Assembly: GCA_028139135.1 (NCBI GenBank)
Contig: JAOINB010000002.1
Location: forward strand, 1 to 64,000
DNA length: 64,000 nt
Direction of reading: 5' to 3'
DNA from: Betaproteobacteria bacterium
Lineage (GTDB): Bacteria > Pseudomonadota > Gammaproteobacteria > Burkholderiales > Burkholderiaceae_A
Position numbers and translations under genes: made by a program
Notes under the pieces: generated by a model
Told to the model about the DNA's origin: nothing
Database searches by the model: none
What the model saw: the letters and a program-made list of their open reading frames with translations, nothing else
In this document: piece by piece, positions 1 to 7,814 of the stretch
How positions within the stretch are numbered: position 1 is the first letter of the stretch
How the letters are laid out: each line of letters opens with the position of its first letter

Positions 1-1001
1 CCCTTGTTGTGGGAACACTTGATGAAAATTTAAAAACACAAAGAATCGTCACGAGTTTTAGGGTTTTAGACACACTGCGGGCTGTCGACCTAGGAGGTTT
101 GTCGCTTCAAAGTCCTCAAGGAATCAATGAGGCTAGAACGGTCGCACACAAAGTTTCAGATTTTATTTTTGAGTCACTGACTGGAGAACCTGGTTTCTTT
201 TCCACGAGAATTGCTTACGTCGTGAGAAAAAATACGAGCAGCCATACCCTCATGATCTCTGATTCAGACGGATTTAATGAAAGACCTGCATTAAAATCTG
301 TCACTCCAATTATATCTCTAGCGTGGTCCCCAAAAGGAGATAAATTAGCTTATGTCTCCTTTGAAACTGGAAAGCCTGTAATTTTCATCCACCGGCTAGC
401 TACTGGTAAACGGACAATTCTAGCCAACTACAGAGGATCAAACAGTTCCCCTGCCTGGTCGCCAGACGGCAAGACACTTGCATTCGTTCTTACAAAAGAT
501 GGTACTTCTCAGATATATACTTCTTCTGTCGATGGGAAAAATCTTAAAAGGATTACTAGAGTTCGTGCCATTAATACCGAACCTAGTTTTTCAGCAGATG
601 GTAGTCGAATATTTTATACTTCGGATCAGGGAGGAAGCCCCCAAATATACTCAATTAGTTCTCGAGGTACGGGGAAGTCTAGGCGTATCACCTTCGAACG
701 AAGGTATAATGCGAGACCCGTAGCGGGTCCGAAGGGTTCATTCTTATCATACGTAACTCAGATTGATGGTAAATTTGTAATTGCGATTAAGGATTTGATC
801 AGTAATGAAGAGAAAATCTTGAGCAGAGGACCTAAAGACGATTCCCCGAGCTTTGCGCCTAATGGAAATTGGCTTATTTTTTCAAGTACAATAAGAGGAA
901 AAGAGATACTTTCTGCCGTGTCAGTCGATGGAAAAGTTAAAACAAGATTGTCTCTTGAATCTGGGAATATTAGAAGCCCAGCTTGGGGAAACATACCTTA
1001 A
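1..1001 (+). CDS. tolB: TolB, Tol-Pal periplasmic beta-propeller protein (5' truncated by window)
   Basis: This is the C-terminal three quarters of TolB, the periplasmic partner of Pal in the Tol-Pal system that keeps the outer membrane attached during division. The reading frame is open to the first base of the window, so the ORF-track GTG at 9 is internal; full TolB is about 430 residues and only about 330 are seen. After the end of the N-terminal domain (LTGEPGFFSTRIAYVV is typical), WD-like blades repeat, for example AWSPKGDKLAYV and AWSPDGKTLAFV, and the protein ends in the expected PAWG-type blade. pal follows 25 bases downstream, in the usual tolB-pal-cpoB order. The identification is secure; only the N-terminus is unknown. 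Confidence 0.95.
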   Translation, partial: LVVGTLDENLKTQRIVTSFRVLDTLRAVDLGGLSLQSPQGINEARTVAHKVSDFIFESLTGEPGFFSTRIAYVVRKNTSSHTLMISDSDGFNERPALKSVTPIISLAWSPKGDKLAYVSFETGKPVIFIHRLATGKRTILANYRGSNSSPAWSPDGKTLAFVLTKDGTSQIYTSSVDGKNLKRITRVRAINTEPSFSADGSRIFYTSDQGGSPQIYSISSRGTGKSRRITFERRYNARPVAGPKGSFLSYVTQIDGKFVIAIKDLISNEEKILSRGPKDDSPSFAPNGNWLIFSSTIRGKEILSAVSVDGKVKTRLSLESGNIRSPAWGNIP

Positions 1002-1025
1002 CAACATTTGGGAAACTACTTACAC

Positions 1026-1622
1026 GTGAAAAAGCTTGTTTCCATCAGAAAAATATCTGTGCTACTTCTTGTAGTATCGGGATTCTTTTTTGTCAGTTGC
1101 TCATCAGTTAATTTAGAAGAGAATGAAGATAATCTCTTCTCTGCACCGATCAATGAGTCGCAGAATAGACAAAACGCAAATGGAGTAGGAAGTGATGGAA
1201 TACAAGATTCTGTAGAAATCTCATCGCAAAATCTCTCGCCAAAAGCTATATCTGAAATTTCTTTAGGAGAATATGATGGTTTCGAACCTTCCGTGTACTT
1301 TGATTATGATCGATTCGATGTAAAACCTTCGTATGTCGAAGTAATAAAGAAAATAGCTCAAATAATGAGGGAAAATCGAACATCTAAGATCTTGCTCGAA
1401 GGGCATTCAGATGAGAGAGGCACCAGAGAATATAACGTAGCTTTGGGTCACAAAAGAGCGGAATCTGTTGCAAAGGCACTTGAGGCAGAGGGAATAAACC
1501 GCCAACGCATGGATACAGTGAGTTTTGGTGAAGAGGATCCAGCAGATAACACTCCAAATGAAAAGGGCTGGGCAAAAAATAGAAGGTGTGACCTAATCTT
1601 AAAAAAGGGGGGAATACGTTAA
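1026..1622 (+). CDS. pal: Pal, peptidoglycan-associated lipoprotein
   Basis: Pal is an outer-membrane lipoprotein that binds peptidoglycan through an OmpA-like domain and partners TolB. A lipobox ending FFFVSC follows a hydrophobic signal, then a roughly 60-residue linker, then the OmpA/MotB domain with PSVYFDYDRFDV, the peptidoglycan-binding stretch LEGHSDERGTREYN and the C-terminal NRRCDLIL. I prefer the GTG at 1026 (VKKLVSIRKISV) because it gives a standard basic signal-peptide start; the ORF track begins at a TTG at 1008. Neither start has a strong ribosome binding site. It lies between tolB and cpoB. A second pal-like gene is found at 56100-56606 in this window. Confidence 0.93.
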   Translation: MKKLVSIRKISVLLLVVSGFFFVSCSSVNLEENEDNLFSAPINESQNRQNANGVGSDGIQDSVEISSQNLSPKAISEISLGEYDGFEPSVYFDYDRFDVKPSYVEVIKKIAQIMRENRTSKILLEGHSDERGTREYNVALGHKRAESVAKALEAEGINRQRMDTVSFGEEDPADNTPNEKGWAKNRRCDLILKKGGIR

Positions 1623-2399
1623 GTGAATAGAGCTTATCAGAGTTTAATCAGAACATATATGGTGTCAATCCTTGTAGTTCTTCAAACCACAGCCTTTGCT
1701 TTCATTGAGGATTCTGAAGCAAGAAGAGAGATTCTCAAAATGAGGATGCAAATAGAAGACTTAGAACAGTCGCTTAAGGAGGCTAACAGTATCATTGATG
1801 GGTACAAAGGTGGGCAAATAATATTATTGAACCGGATAGAAGAACTCAGCAAGGAATTAGCTAGATTCCGTGGGTTTTCGGAAGAGTTTACGGAAAAAGC
1901 GAACCGTACAGAAGAACGAATAACAGAATTTGAAGGAAGATTTGTTGAGATCATTGATAGAATAATTCAGCTTGAACCAAAAACTGTTTCACTAATGGGC
2001 CAGAAATTACTGGTGAAAGATGAAGAAAAACTCTTATATGAAAAGGCTACTAAGTCCATTTCCGATGGTAATTTTAAAAAGGGAGTGAGTCTCTTTTCAC
2101 AACTTCGGGAAAACTATCCATCTTCTCCACTTGTTGCATTTGCCTTACATTCAGAAGGTGTGGGTTATTATGTTTTAAAAAACCATGGTGCAGCTATTAA
2201 ATTACTTAAGCTGCTAAAAAAAAATTACTCAGAATACCCCAAATTACCTGAAGCAATGTTGACTCTGTCGGCTGCACTTGTCGAAACGAAAAAAAACAGC
2301 GAAGCCACAAAAATATTAAAAGAAATCGTTGAAAAAACACCATCGACAGATGCAGCCTTAACGGCGAAGGAGAGATTAAAAGCACTATCGAAAAAATGA
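1623..2399 (+). CDS. cpoB: CpoB/YbgF, Tol-Pal-associated periplasmic TPR protein
   Basis: CpoB coordinates Tol-Pal action with PBP1B-driven septal peptidoglycan synthesis in the periplasm. The 258-residue product starts with a signal peptide ending near TTAFAF, continues with a charged coiled coil at about residues 30-110, and ends in TPR repeats from about residue 135 (EKATKSISDGNFKKGVSLF, then HSEGVGYYVLKNHGAAIKLL), matching the usual coiled-coil plus TPR layout. The GTG start directly follows the pal stop and is preceded by a GGGGGG ribosome binding site inside the pal tail, indicating translational coupling. Confidence 0.9.
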   Translation: MNRAYQSLIRTYMVSILVVLQTTAFAFIEDSEARREILKMRMQIEDLEQSLKEANSIIDGYKGGQIILLNRIEELSKELARFRGFSEEFTEKANRTEERITEFEGRFVEIIDRIIQLEPKTVSLMGQKLLVKDEEKLLYEKATKSISDGNFKKGVSLFSQLRENYPSSPLVAFALHSEGVGYYVLKNHGAAIKLLKLLKKNYSEYPKLPEAMLTLSAALVETKKNSEATKILKEIVEKTPSTDAALTAKERLKALSKK

Positions 2400-2402
2400 T
2401 CT

Positions 2403-3488
2403 ATGGATACAGCATCGATTGAGCTAATAATTCTACTTTGTGGACTTTTATTAGGAGTAATTTTCGGCTTCGCTTGTCAGCGTTCAAGGTTTTGCTTTTT
2501 GGGAATTATATCTGATATATATATTTGTAGAAATCCGAATAGATTGTCCTTATATTTATTCACTCTAATAACTGCGGTTATAGGGGTCCAGCTTTTAGCA
2601 GGGCTTGGTTCAATAAATCCTGCCGATTCCACTTACATGAATATTAGTAATAAAACGATATCTTCTGTGTTTGGAGGACTATTATTCGGGATTGGAATGA
2701 CCTTTTGTTCCGGCTGCACTACCAGCACTCTCATTAAGTTTGGAGAGGGAAACATAAAATCATTGGTTATTCTAACTTTATCTGGTTTAGCTGCTATATC
2801 AACAATGCGAGGCTCTCTCGGTAGCATCAGAATACATCTATTTGAGGATAATTTCCTCGTAAAAAAAATTAATACTTTTTTTGAATATAAAGGTACATTT
2901 GGTATTGATATGCAATGGCTTTGGCTCATTTTATTGATAACCTACCTAACGTTTTTGTTATTTAAACAATTAAAAAATTTAGAAATCAGAAAAAATGCAA
3001 TTTGGGGATGCGTTATTGGAGTATGCATAGTCGGAGCCTGGTTTGTATCTGGTAATATTGGTTTTTTTGCTGAACACCCCGATACTCTCGAAAGTAAATA
3101 TATACTTACTAATTCCGGAAGACCAGAGTCATTCAGTTTTATTGGTCCACTAGCATACACACTCGAATTCTTTCTATATCAAAGTGATAGTAGTAAATTT
3201 ATCTCATTTGGAATTATTGTTCTTTTCGGACTATTACTTGGTTCCTATCTTTCAGCTCGTTTACAAAAAAGATTTAAGATAGAATTTTTTACAACTAAAA
3301 ATGATATTGTCTATTGTTTCCTCGGCTCTACTTTGATGGGATTCGGTGGGGTTACTGCATCTGGCTGCACCCTAGGGCATGGGCTTAGTGGCCTTTCACT
3401 TGGTTCGTTAAATTCTATTATTGTCGTGGGCTCAATAGCCATTGGTGCTGTTCTAGGTATACGTCATATGGAAAATAAAGTAGCTTAA
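2403..3488 (+). CDS. YeeE/YedE (TsuA-like) sulfur-compound membrane transporter
   Basis: This is a polytopic inner-membrane protein of the YeeE/YedE family, whose TsuA member takes up thiosulfate. Of 361 residues most are hydrophobic, in roughly nine to ten segments. The two pseudo-symmetric halves carry the family's cysteine signatures: FGFACQRSRFCF near the N-terminus, GMTFCSGCTTS around residue 100, and TASGCTLGHGLSGL near the C-terminus. The start is three bases after the cpoB stop, so it is probably cotranscribed with the tol-pal genes, which is not its usual place. The substrate (thiosulfate or another sulfur species) is inferred from the family only. Confidence 0.82.
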   Translation: MDTASIELIILLCGLLLGVIFGFACQRSRFCFLGIISDIYICRNPNRLSLYLFTLITAVIGVQLLAGLGSINPADSTYMNISNKTISSVFGGLLFGIGMTFCSGCTTSTLIKFGEGNIKSLVILTLSGLAAISTMRGSLGSIRIHLFEDNFLVKKINTFFEYKGTFGIDMQWLWLILLITYLTFLLFKQLKNLEIRKNAIWGCVIGVCIVGAWFVSGNIGFFAEHPDTLESKYILTNSGRPESFSFIGPLAYTLEFFLYQSDSSKFISFGIIVLFGLLLGSYLSARLQKRFKIEFFTTKNDIVYCFLGSTLMGFGGVTASGCTLGHGLSGLSLGSLNSIIVVGSIAIGAVLGIRHMENKVA

Positions 3489-3492
3489 CCCA

Positions 3493-3521
3493 TTGACCTG
3501 AGCACTAATTACAGATTAAAG
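3493..3521 (+). promoter_or_regulatory. Possible promoter of tRNA-Lys
   Basis: TTGACC at 3493-3498 is followed after 17 bases by TTAAAG at 3516-3521. This would place transcription start about 12 bases upstream of the tRNA. The -35 is good and the -10 weak, so this is a tentative call. Confidence 0.35.
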
Positions 3522-3540
3522 TTACACTTTGGATGTGCGT

Positions 3541-3616
3541 GGGTCGGTAGCTCAGCTGGTAGAGCAGCGGACTTTTAATCCGTTGGTCGTGGGTTCGAAC
3601 CCCGCCCGGCCTACCA
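3541..3616 (+). tRNA. tRNA-Lys(UUU)
   Basis: This is a 76-base cloverleaf with encoded CCA. The acceptor arm GGGTCGG pairs with CCGGCCT (one G-T, one T-G); the D-arm contains AGCTCAGCTGGTAGAGC; the anticodon loop CTTTTAA gives anticodon TTT; the T-arm is GTGGG-TTCGAAC-CCCGC. Lysine tRNA downstream of tol-pal-cpoB is also seen in enterics. The ORF-track call 3529..3789 across it is spurious. Confidence 0.97.
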
Positions 3617-3650
3617 TTTTTCTTCCTCAAACCACCGTTTTGGAAATAGA

Positions 3651-4154
3651 ATTATCGGTTCCTCGACCATTACCTTTGGTTACTCAGATACAGAAGATAG
3701 ACTCTGGATACGTTGTCTCAATGATGATGGGTCAGACAGAAAAATGTGGCTTACTCGAAATCTTTGTGAGAAGATATGTCAAAGTTTAGCCTCTACTCTC
3801 GAGAAAACAATGATTGAGAATATAGATAGAGAATCAAAATCACCAGAGGATATCCATAAATTGCTTGCAACTGAGCACCAGGTTGCGATTAATGATCTTT
3901 CAAAAAACAACAAAGTAGAAACACGTCCTGACTCCATAAAAACTAGGTACAGTACCCCAATAAAATTATGTAGCTCTATAAATATTAGTTTTGGAAAAGT
4001 TTGGAAATTGCAGTTTTTTTGCGCAGAAGAAGAAAACTCCTTTGAAATTAAGACGGACCGCCAAAACATACATCAGATAATGTCTGCTATTGTCAAAAAG
4101 TGTTCGCAGGCTAACTGGAATATTAATAGCCTCCCTGCTTGGAGGGTAGATTAA
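3651..4154 (+). CDS. Hypothetical protein, probable non-ATG start upstream of tracked ORF
   Basis: I do not recognise this protein. The ORF track starts at ATG 3744, but the same frame is open upstream and reads like protein sequence (TFGYSDTEDRLWIR, then MWLTRNLCEKIC), without any ATG, GTG or TTG after the tRNA. An ATT at 3651, five bases after TGGAA, is the best candidate start and gives 167 residues; ATC at 3654 or ATT at 3669 are alternatives. The product is soluble, with a central acidic-basic helical region and a C-terminal beta-rich part. It has no signal peptide and no membrane segment. If the true start is 3744 the product is 136 residues. Confidence 0.5.
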   Translation: MIGSSTITFGYSDTEDRLWIRCLNDDGSDRKMWLTRNLCEKICQSLASTLEKTMIENIDRESKSPEDIHKLLATEHQVAINDLSKNNKVETRPDSIKTRYSTPIKLCSSINISFGKVWKLQFFCAEEENSFEIKTDRQNIHQIMSAIVKKCSQANWNINSLPAWRVD

Positions 4155-4163
4155 AACACTCAT

Positions 4164-4388
4164 CTACTTTTTAAACTGATCCTTCCAGGCATCCACAGCC
4201 TGTCCCGCGCGTTTACCAGCGTCTTTTCTCATAGTACTTGACCCACGGTAGGCTTTTTTACGCTCATATTTTTTGCTCTCTACATAAGCTTTACGTTTTT
4301 CAAATACATAAACGGCTGAAATGCCAGCCCCAGAAAAAGCAACTAAACTCAATAATACGATAATAATCTTTCGTCTTAAGGAATCCAT
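4164..4388 (-). CDS. Small single-pass membrane protein, hypothetical
   Basis: This 74-residue protein has one N-terminal transmembrane helix (about residues 7-28, IIIVLLSLVAFSGAGISAVYVF), then a strongly basic cytoplasmic or periplasmic tail rich in lysine and arginine. No family is recognised. It is convergent with the preceding hypothetical gene, ending ten bases after it, and stands alone before a roughly 250-base AT-rich gap in which I see no further gene. Its coherent TM-plus-basic-tail composition makes it likely to be a real gene. Confidence 0.55.
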   Translation of the reverse strand: MDSLRRKIIIVLLSLVAFSGAGISAVYVFEKRKAYVESKKYERKKAYRGSSTMRKDAGKRAGQAVDAWKDQFKK

Positions 4389-4645
4389 TTAAGTTATATT
4401 CATACTAGTCGATGCATTTACTATAACTATAACATTTTTCTTTGGAAAAACATTCATGTTCTCAAGTCTTCTGGCTACGCTGATCGCTACCCCTCTGGAA
4501 TTTTCCCCTCGTCTAATGTGGTGTGCAAAAGAATCGATTCATACGCACATAAGCTATTGTTTCGAGAAAAAGATAGATTGTAATGCCTATTCTTTCAAAA
4601 AACGGAAAGCATCGCGTAATAAAAAGATTTTCCCTTGTCGCCCTA

Positions 4646-5818
4646 CTAAGACTTAAGAAAAACAATTCTTATCATAATTACGAGAGTTATAATCGAGCTA
4701 ATCATCGGAAGTGCAAATTTGCCAGTCTCAAGAAAAATACGGAAGAAGAAATAACCTAGCTGTAAACATAGTATTACATTAAATGCTTTTAATCCAAAAC
4801 CGCTACGTGTAACTAGTAATATCAAGTACGTAATCCATGTAAGACCTGCAAAAAGGCCAGTGTAGTAATCCAAATCATTAATCGATATCTGATTGTGAAA
4901 ATACCCTCTGTCTGCTACATAGAACAATATGGCTAAAAGCGCCATGTGAATATAACGTTCATATTTTTCTAAAGGAATAAAGTTGTTTACATTAATTAAT
5001 CTCTTCACAGAAACGGTGTCTGACGAAATTAAGGGTACAGGCGTGGGCACTGAACCACCACTATTCTCAGAAATTTCCCGAATGTGGTCTTTAATTTTTT
5101 CGATCTTCTTTTTAGTTATTGTATCGTCATATATATTTCTCATCCCATAAATCGACTTATCGAGATTATATTTTTTTATTTCCGTAGCATTTGAAGCAAA
5201 TAATTCTTCCAGAGCAAACGAAACATTATGAAATATTACAGATAATGGCGATTGTATTCTTTCAACATTTAAATTCTCAGCCCAGTAGTTTTCATAGTTT
5301 TGTCTAGATACTTCTATAATCTCGTTAAAATTTTCCGGAAAATTCTTGTTGAAAAACTTGAAAAACTTATTCCAGTCCGCGCTAATTGCATCTGCAAAAA
5401 CTTTATGTTGTTTATCAAATCTTGGCAATATCCAGAGTGGTTTTTGGAGCTTAAAATTAGAACTTGTCGATACAGTAAAATCTATAACATATACGCGAGA
5501 TCCTTTTCCTAATTCATTATCTTTAGATGTAAGGTTACGAAGCGCTATGTCATAATGTAAAATTCCTAATTCATAAATAAAGTAAACCGCTTGAATCAAA
5601 TCTAGTGAAATAACTAATTTATTTTGAAATGATAGAACATTCCTCTGATCGTAGAGATTTTCTCCAACAAATTCCATCGTTATTAGTTTCTCTTTCGCGG
5701 AGCCCTTCAATAAAACAGGAACAGGAGCATTGCGTTGGTTTAGATACGTAAGTATTTGTATTTCTCTAAAATAGGAATATGAATTATCAAAACATTTCTC
5801 GAAATTCACCTCATTCAT
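4646..5818 (-). CDS. Atypical Ser/Thr protein kinase with C-terminal membrane segments (PpkA-like)
   Basis: This looks like a Hanks-type kinase. A catalytic loop GILHYDIALRNL (HxD...N) and a DFG-equivalent YVIDFTVS lie near residues 105-145, and a REIQIL helix supplies the alphaC glutamate. The glycine-rich loop is missing: the frame starts just before alphaC, and the upstream frame has no start codon and overlaps the phosphatase. Three to four hydrophobic segments follow in the last 120 residues, so it is membrane-anchored. I chose ATG 5818; the track uses TTG 5827. It overlaps the phosphatase gene upstream. The kinase-phosphatase-FHA trio matches the post-translational switch of some T6SSs (PpkA-PppA-Fha), and equally the actinobacterial PknB-PstP-Fha set. 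Substrates are unknown. Confidence 0.72.
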   Translation of the reverse strand: MNEVNFEKCFDNSYSYFREIQILTYLNQRNAPVPVLLKGSAKEKLITMEFVGENLYDQRNVLSFQNKLVISLDLIQAVYFIYELGILHYDIALRNLTSKDNELGKGSRVYVIDFTVSTSSNFKLQKPLWILPRFDKQHKVFADAISADWNKFFKFFNKNFPENFNEIIEVSRQNYENYWAENLNVERIQSPLSVIFHNVSFALEELFASNATEIKKYNLDKSIYGMRNIYDDTITKKKIEKIKDHIREISENSGGSVPTPVPLISSDTVSVKRLINVNNFIPLEKYERYIHMALLAILFYVADRGYFHNQISINDLDYYTGLFAGLTWITYLILLVTRSGFGLKAFNVILCLQLGYFFFRIFLETGKFALPMISSIITLVIMIRIVFLKS

Positions 5819-6503
5819 TTTTTTCAATAAAGACGAGACATATGGACTTATCGTCTTTACTTCCTCTATCTTCGGATATGCCCAGTAAGGAATAAACTAT
5901 ATCTTGTAAATTAGTTTGATCAACTTTTTCTGAAATATTTTTATCCAATAAATGTGTTATGTCGCTATTTTTTATGAAATCACCGACTCCGTCTGACATA
6001 AGAAAAACGCAGGTCATATGGTCCTTTTTAAATCTGTGATAATGTACCAACTCAAAAATATCGGATCCAATAAGCTGCCAAGGATAGCCCTTGTAATCGA
6101 CATCCCTAGGTATACTAATGGTTTCTTCCCAACCCCCACCTAATTTTTGTATAAACACCTTGCAGTAACTATCTCCAATACTGATTATCTCGTATGAGTC
6201 GTGTAAAATATTTAAGCTTAGTAGTGTTGATGCTCCAGGGTTTTTTTGCGATGCATAAGCCTCATGTATGTCCATAACTATTTTTGATATCGCATGCTCT
6301 CTATCAATAGTCTCTGAGTCCAGAAAACTAACTTTTTCTGAGAATAAATGGGCTAACTCTGTAGCTAATTTTCCGCTACTTTCACAAGAATTTGCGCCAT
6401 CACATAAAGTAAAAATGTCGGCTACCTTAGCAAAGGCATCGAAACATTCATATTTAGTTTTCCCCCAATTAATTGCAGCCGCATATTCGTATGTCGTTTT
6501 CAT
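5811..6503 (-). CDS. PP2C-family Ser/Thr phosphatase (PppA/PstP-like)
   Basis: This 230-residue cytoplasmic protein has the PP2C metal-binding motifs in order: FTLCDGANSC (motif 2, DG), PGASTLLSL (the GxT element), IISIGDSYC (GDS) and FLMSDGVGDF (SDG-GD). It would reverse phosphorylation by the adjacent kinase. Its ATG overlaps the FHA gene stop by one base (TAATG) and its own stop overlaps the kinase start, so the three are translationally coupled. No membrane segment is seen. Confidence 0.85.
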   Translation of the reverse strand: MKTTYEYAAAINWGKTKYECFDAFAKVADIFTLCDGANSCESSGKLATELAHLFSEKVSFLDSETIDREHAISKIVMDIHEAYASQKNPGASTLLSLNILHDSYEIISIGDSYCKVFIQKLGGGWEETISIPRDVDYKGYPWQLIGSDIFELVHYHRFKKDHMTCVFLMSDGVGDFIKNSDITHLLDKNISEKVDQTNLQDIVYSLLGISEDRGSKDDKSICLVFIEKNE

Positions 6504-7486
6504 TAAACTACTGTTGGACGTGGTGTTTTATCTGCAACAGCTCTCCCTTCGTGGGAAAACGGTTGGATTTCCAAAACCGGAAATTCGGCAGGATTCACAT
6601 TTGCTGTTAACGGCCTGGAATTCTCAGGGGGGACACCTAAATAGAGACGTTCTCCACTCCTCTTTATTGAATAATTTTTACCGTGCTCTAGAATTTCACC
6701 TTCTCCATTCCTACATGTTAAAGTTGCCTCATCGGGGACGATGTAGAACATTTTATCTAAAATTGAGTAAATAAAAATCTGATGCCTTGATACATACTTC
6801 GCTCTGATGTATATTGGGGTGATTCCGAAGTCAATACAGGCATTATCTGGGTTTTTTCCAATAAGCGTCGGTAATGTTACATCTTCAGACCTATGTCCAT
6901 CTTTATCGCTGATTAATAGCTTCACAACAACTTCATTTTTTATTTTATTAAGCTCAGACTTAGCATTGATATTTAAATGACTATCACCTTTTCTGTAACT
7001 CTTTTTTGGATTACCCAAATTAGCATGACTTGAAAAAAGAATCTTCCTGCCCCTAATAGAGATCAAATACTTCTCATCTTCCGATTTTTCCTCTAAACTA
7101 CTGACATCGATTTTAAAAATTGGAACAAACTCATCATCTATAATAACTTTCGCCCCACGATCAGAAAAGTATTCTTTTTGTAAGAAAGATTTACAAAATA
7201 CTTTGCGGAAATCTGGATTTATATCCTCATGCACCCTAAAGAATTCTTCAAGGGTGCGGGCTACCTCAATATCATTTGGAACAAATGTAAGAGACTGTAA
7301 AGGAAAATAAGATTCTTCTAGTACACTTTTCATGTATTTTCCCTCTATCTTATTTACAGCATTAGTTATAGCGCTCGTTGAAGAAGCCTTTAACTCCACC
7401 AGAAGTGTGTCTGCAAAGTTATCGGTATTATTTGAAGATAATATTTTTTCGTAACTTACAAATATTTTTTTGAACCAATTAAACAT
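6503..7486 (-). CDS. FHA-domain phosphothreonine-binding protein
   Basis: An FHA domain at about residues 188-285 shows PTLIGKNPDNACIDFG followed by AKYVSRHQIFIY, the expected G-(K/R)-N and SRH elements that bind phosphothreonine. The first 150 residues form a separate domain (LTFVPNDIEV within it) that loosely recalls the N-terminal domain of actinobacterial FhaA; this resemblance is only by eye. The C-terminal 35 residues are proline-rich and end in TPRPTVV, a possible phosphorylation tail. It probably docks phosphorylated partners for the neighbouring kinase. It overlaps the upstream small gene by eight bases. Confidence 0.8.
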   Translation of the reverse strand: MFNWFKKIFVSYEKILSSNNTDNFADTLLVELKASSTSAITNAVNKIEGKYMKSVLEESYFPLQSLTFVPNDIEVARTLEEFFRVHEDINPDFRKVFCKSFLQKEYFSDRGAKVIIDDEFVPIFKIDVSSLEEKSEDEKYLISIRGRKILFSSHANLGNPKKSYRKGDSHLNINAKSELNKIKNEVVVKLLISDKDGHRSEDVTLPTLIGKNPDNACIDFGITPIYIRAKYVSRHQIFIYSILDKMFYIVPDEATLTCRNGEGEILEHGKNYSIKRSGERLYLGVPPENSRPLTANVNPAEFPVLEIQPFSHEGRAVADKTPRPTVV

Positions 7487-7790
7487 ATCTATCCACTTTT
7501 GACGCGACTCTAATTATTTCAAAAAATTCTTTCTTGTCTTCCGATTGGGAATTTTTCATTTTGACAATTGTAACCTCTAACAAATATTTATTAAAATCTT
7601 CTATTTCATTTATTTGATCATAGAAAATCTCTTTGAATTCTATATTTGAGATTTTACTGTAAATACTCTCAGAAATATTCACCTTCAATGATTCTTTATT
7701 TTCAAGTCTTTTTTTTAACTCAATAACAAACGCTAATAAACACGCTTTAGCATTCATGTTTTCATCCGAATATTCGTATAGTGTCAGCAT
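7479..7790 (-). CDS. Small hypothetical protein of the SEDS/PBP/FHA operon
   Basis: This is a 103-residue acidic, soluble protein with no signal or TM segment and no recognised domain; it is mostly predicted helix and strand with many Glu, Lys and Ile. It lies between the PBP gene (24 bases away) and the FHA gene (8-base overlap), so it is very likely cotranslated with them. It could be an adaptor for the FHA protein, but that is only context. Confidence 0.65.
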   Translation of the reverse strand: MLTLYEYSDENMNAKACLLAFVIELKKRLENKESLKVNISESIYSKISNIEFKEIFYDQINEIEDFNKYLLEVTIVKMKNSQSEDKKEFFEIIRVASKVDRYV

Positions 7791-7814
7791 CCTAAAATAA
7801 AAAACCGGATCGCA

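Noticed and set aside
3529-3789. 86-aa ORF over tRNA-Lys
   Set aside because: It runs through the tRNA and is in another frame from the plausible protein that follows; composition is not protein-like.
4389-4645. Gap including a 66-aa plus-strand ORF (4456..4656)
   Set aside because: The ORF has no ribosome binding site or recognisable features, and its end overlaps the kinase gene. I see no gene, tRNA or clear terminator in this gap.
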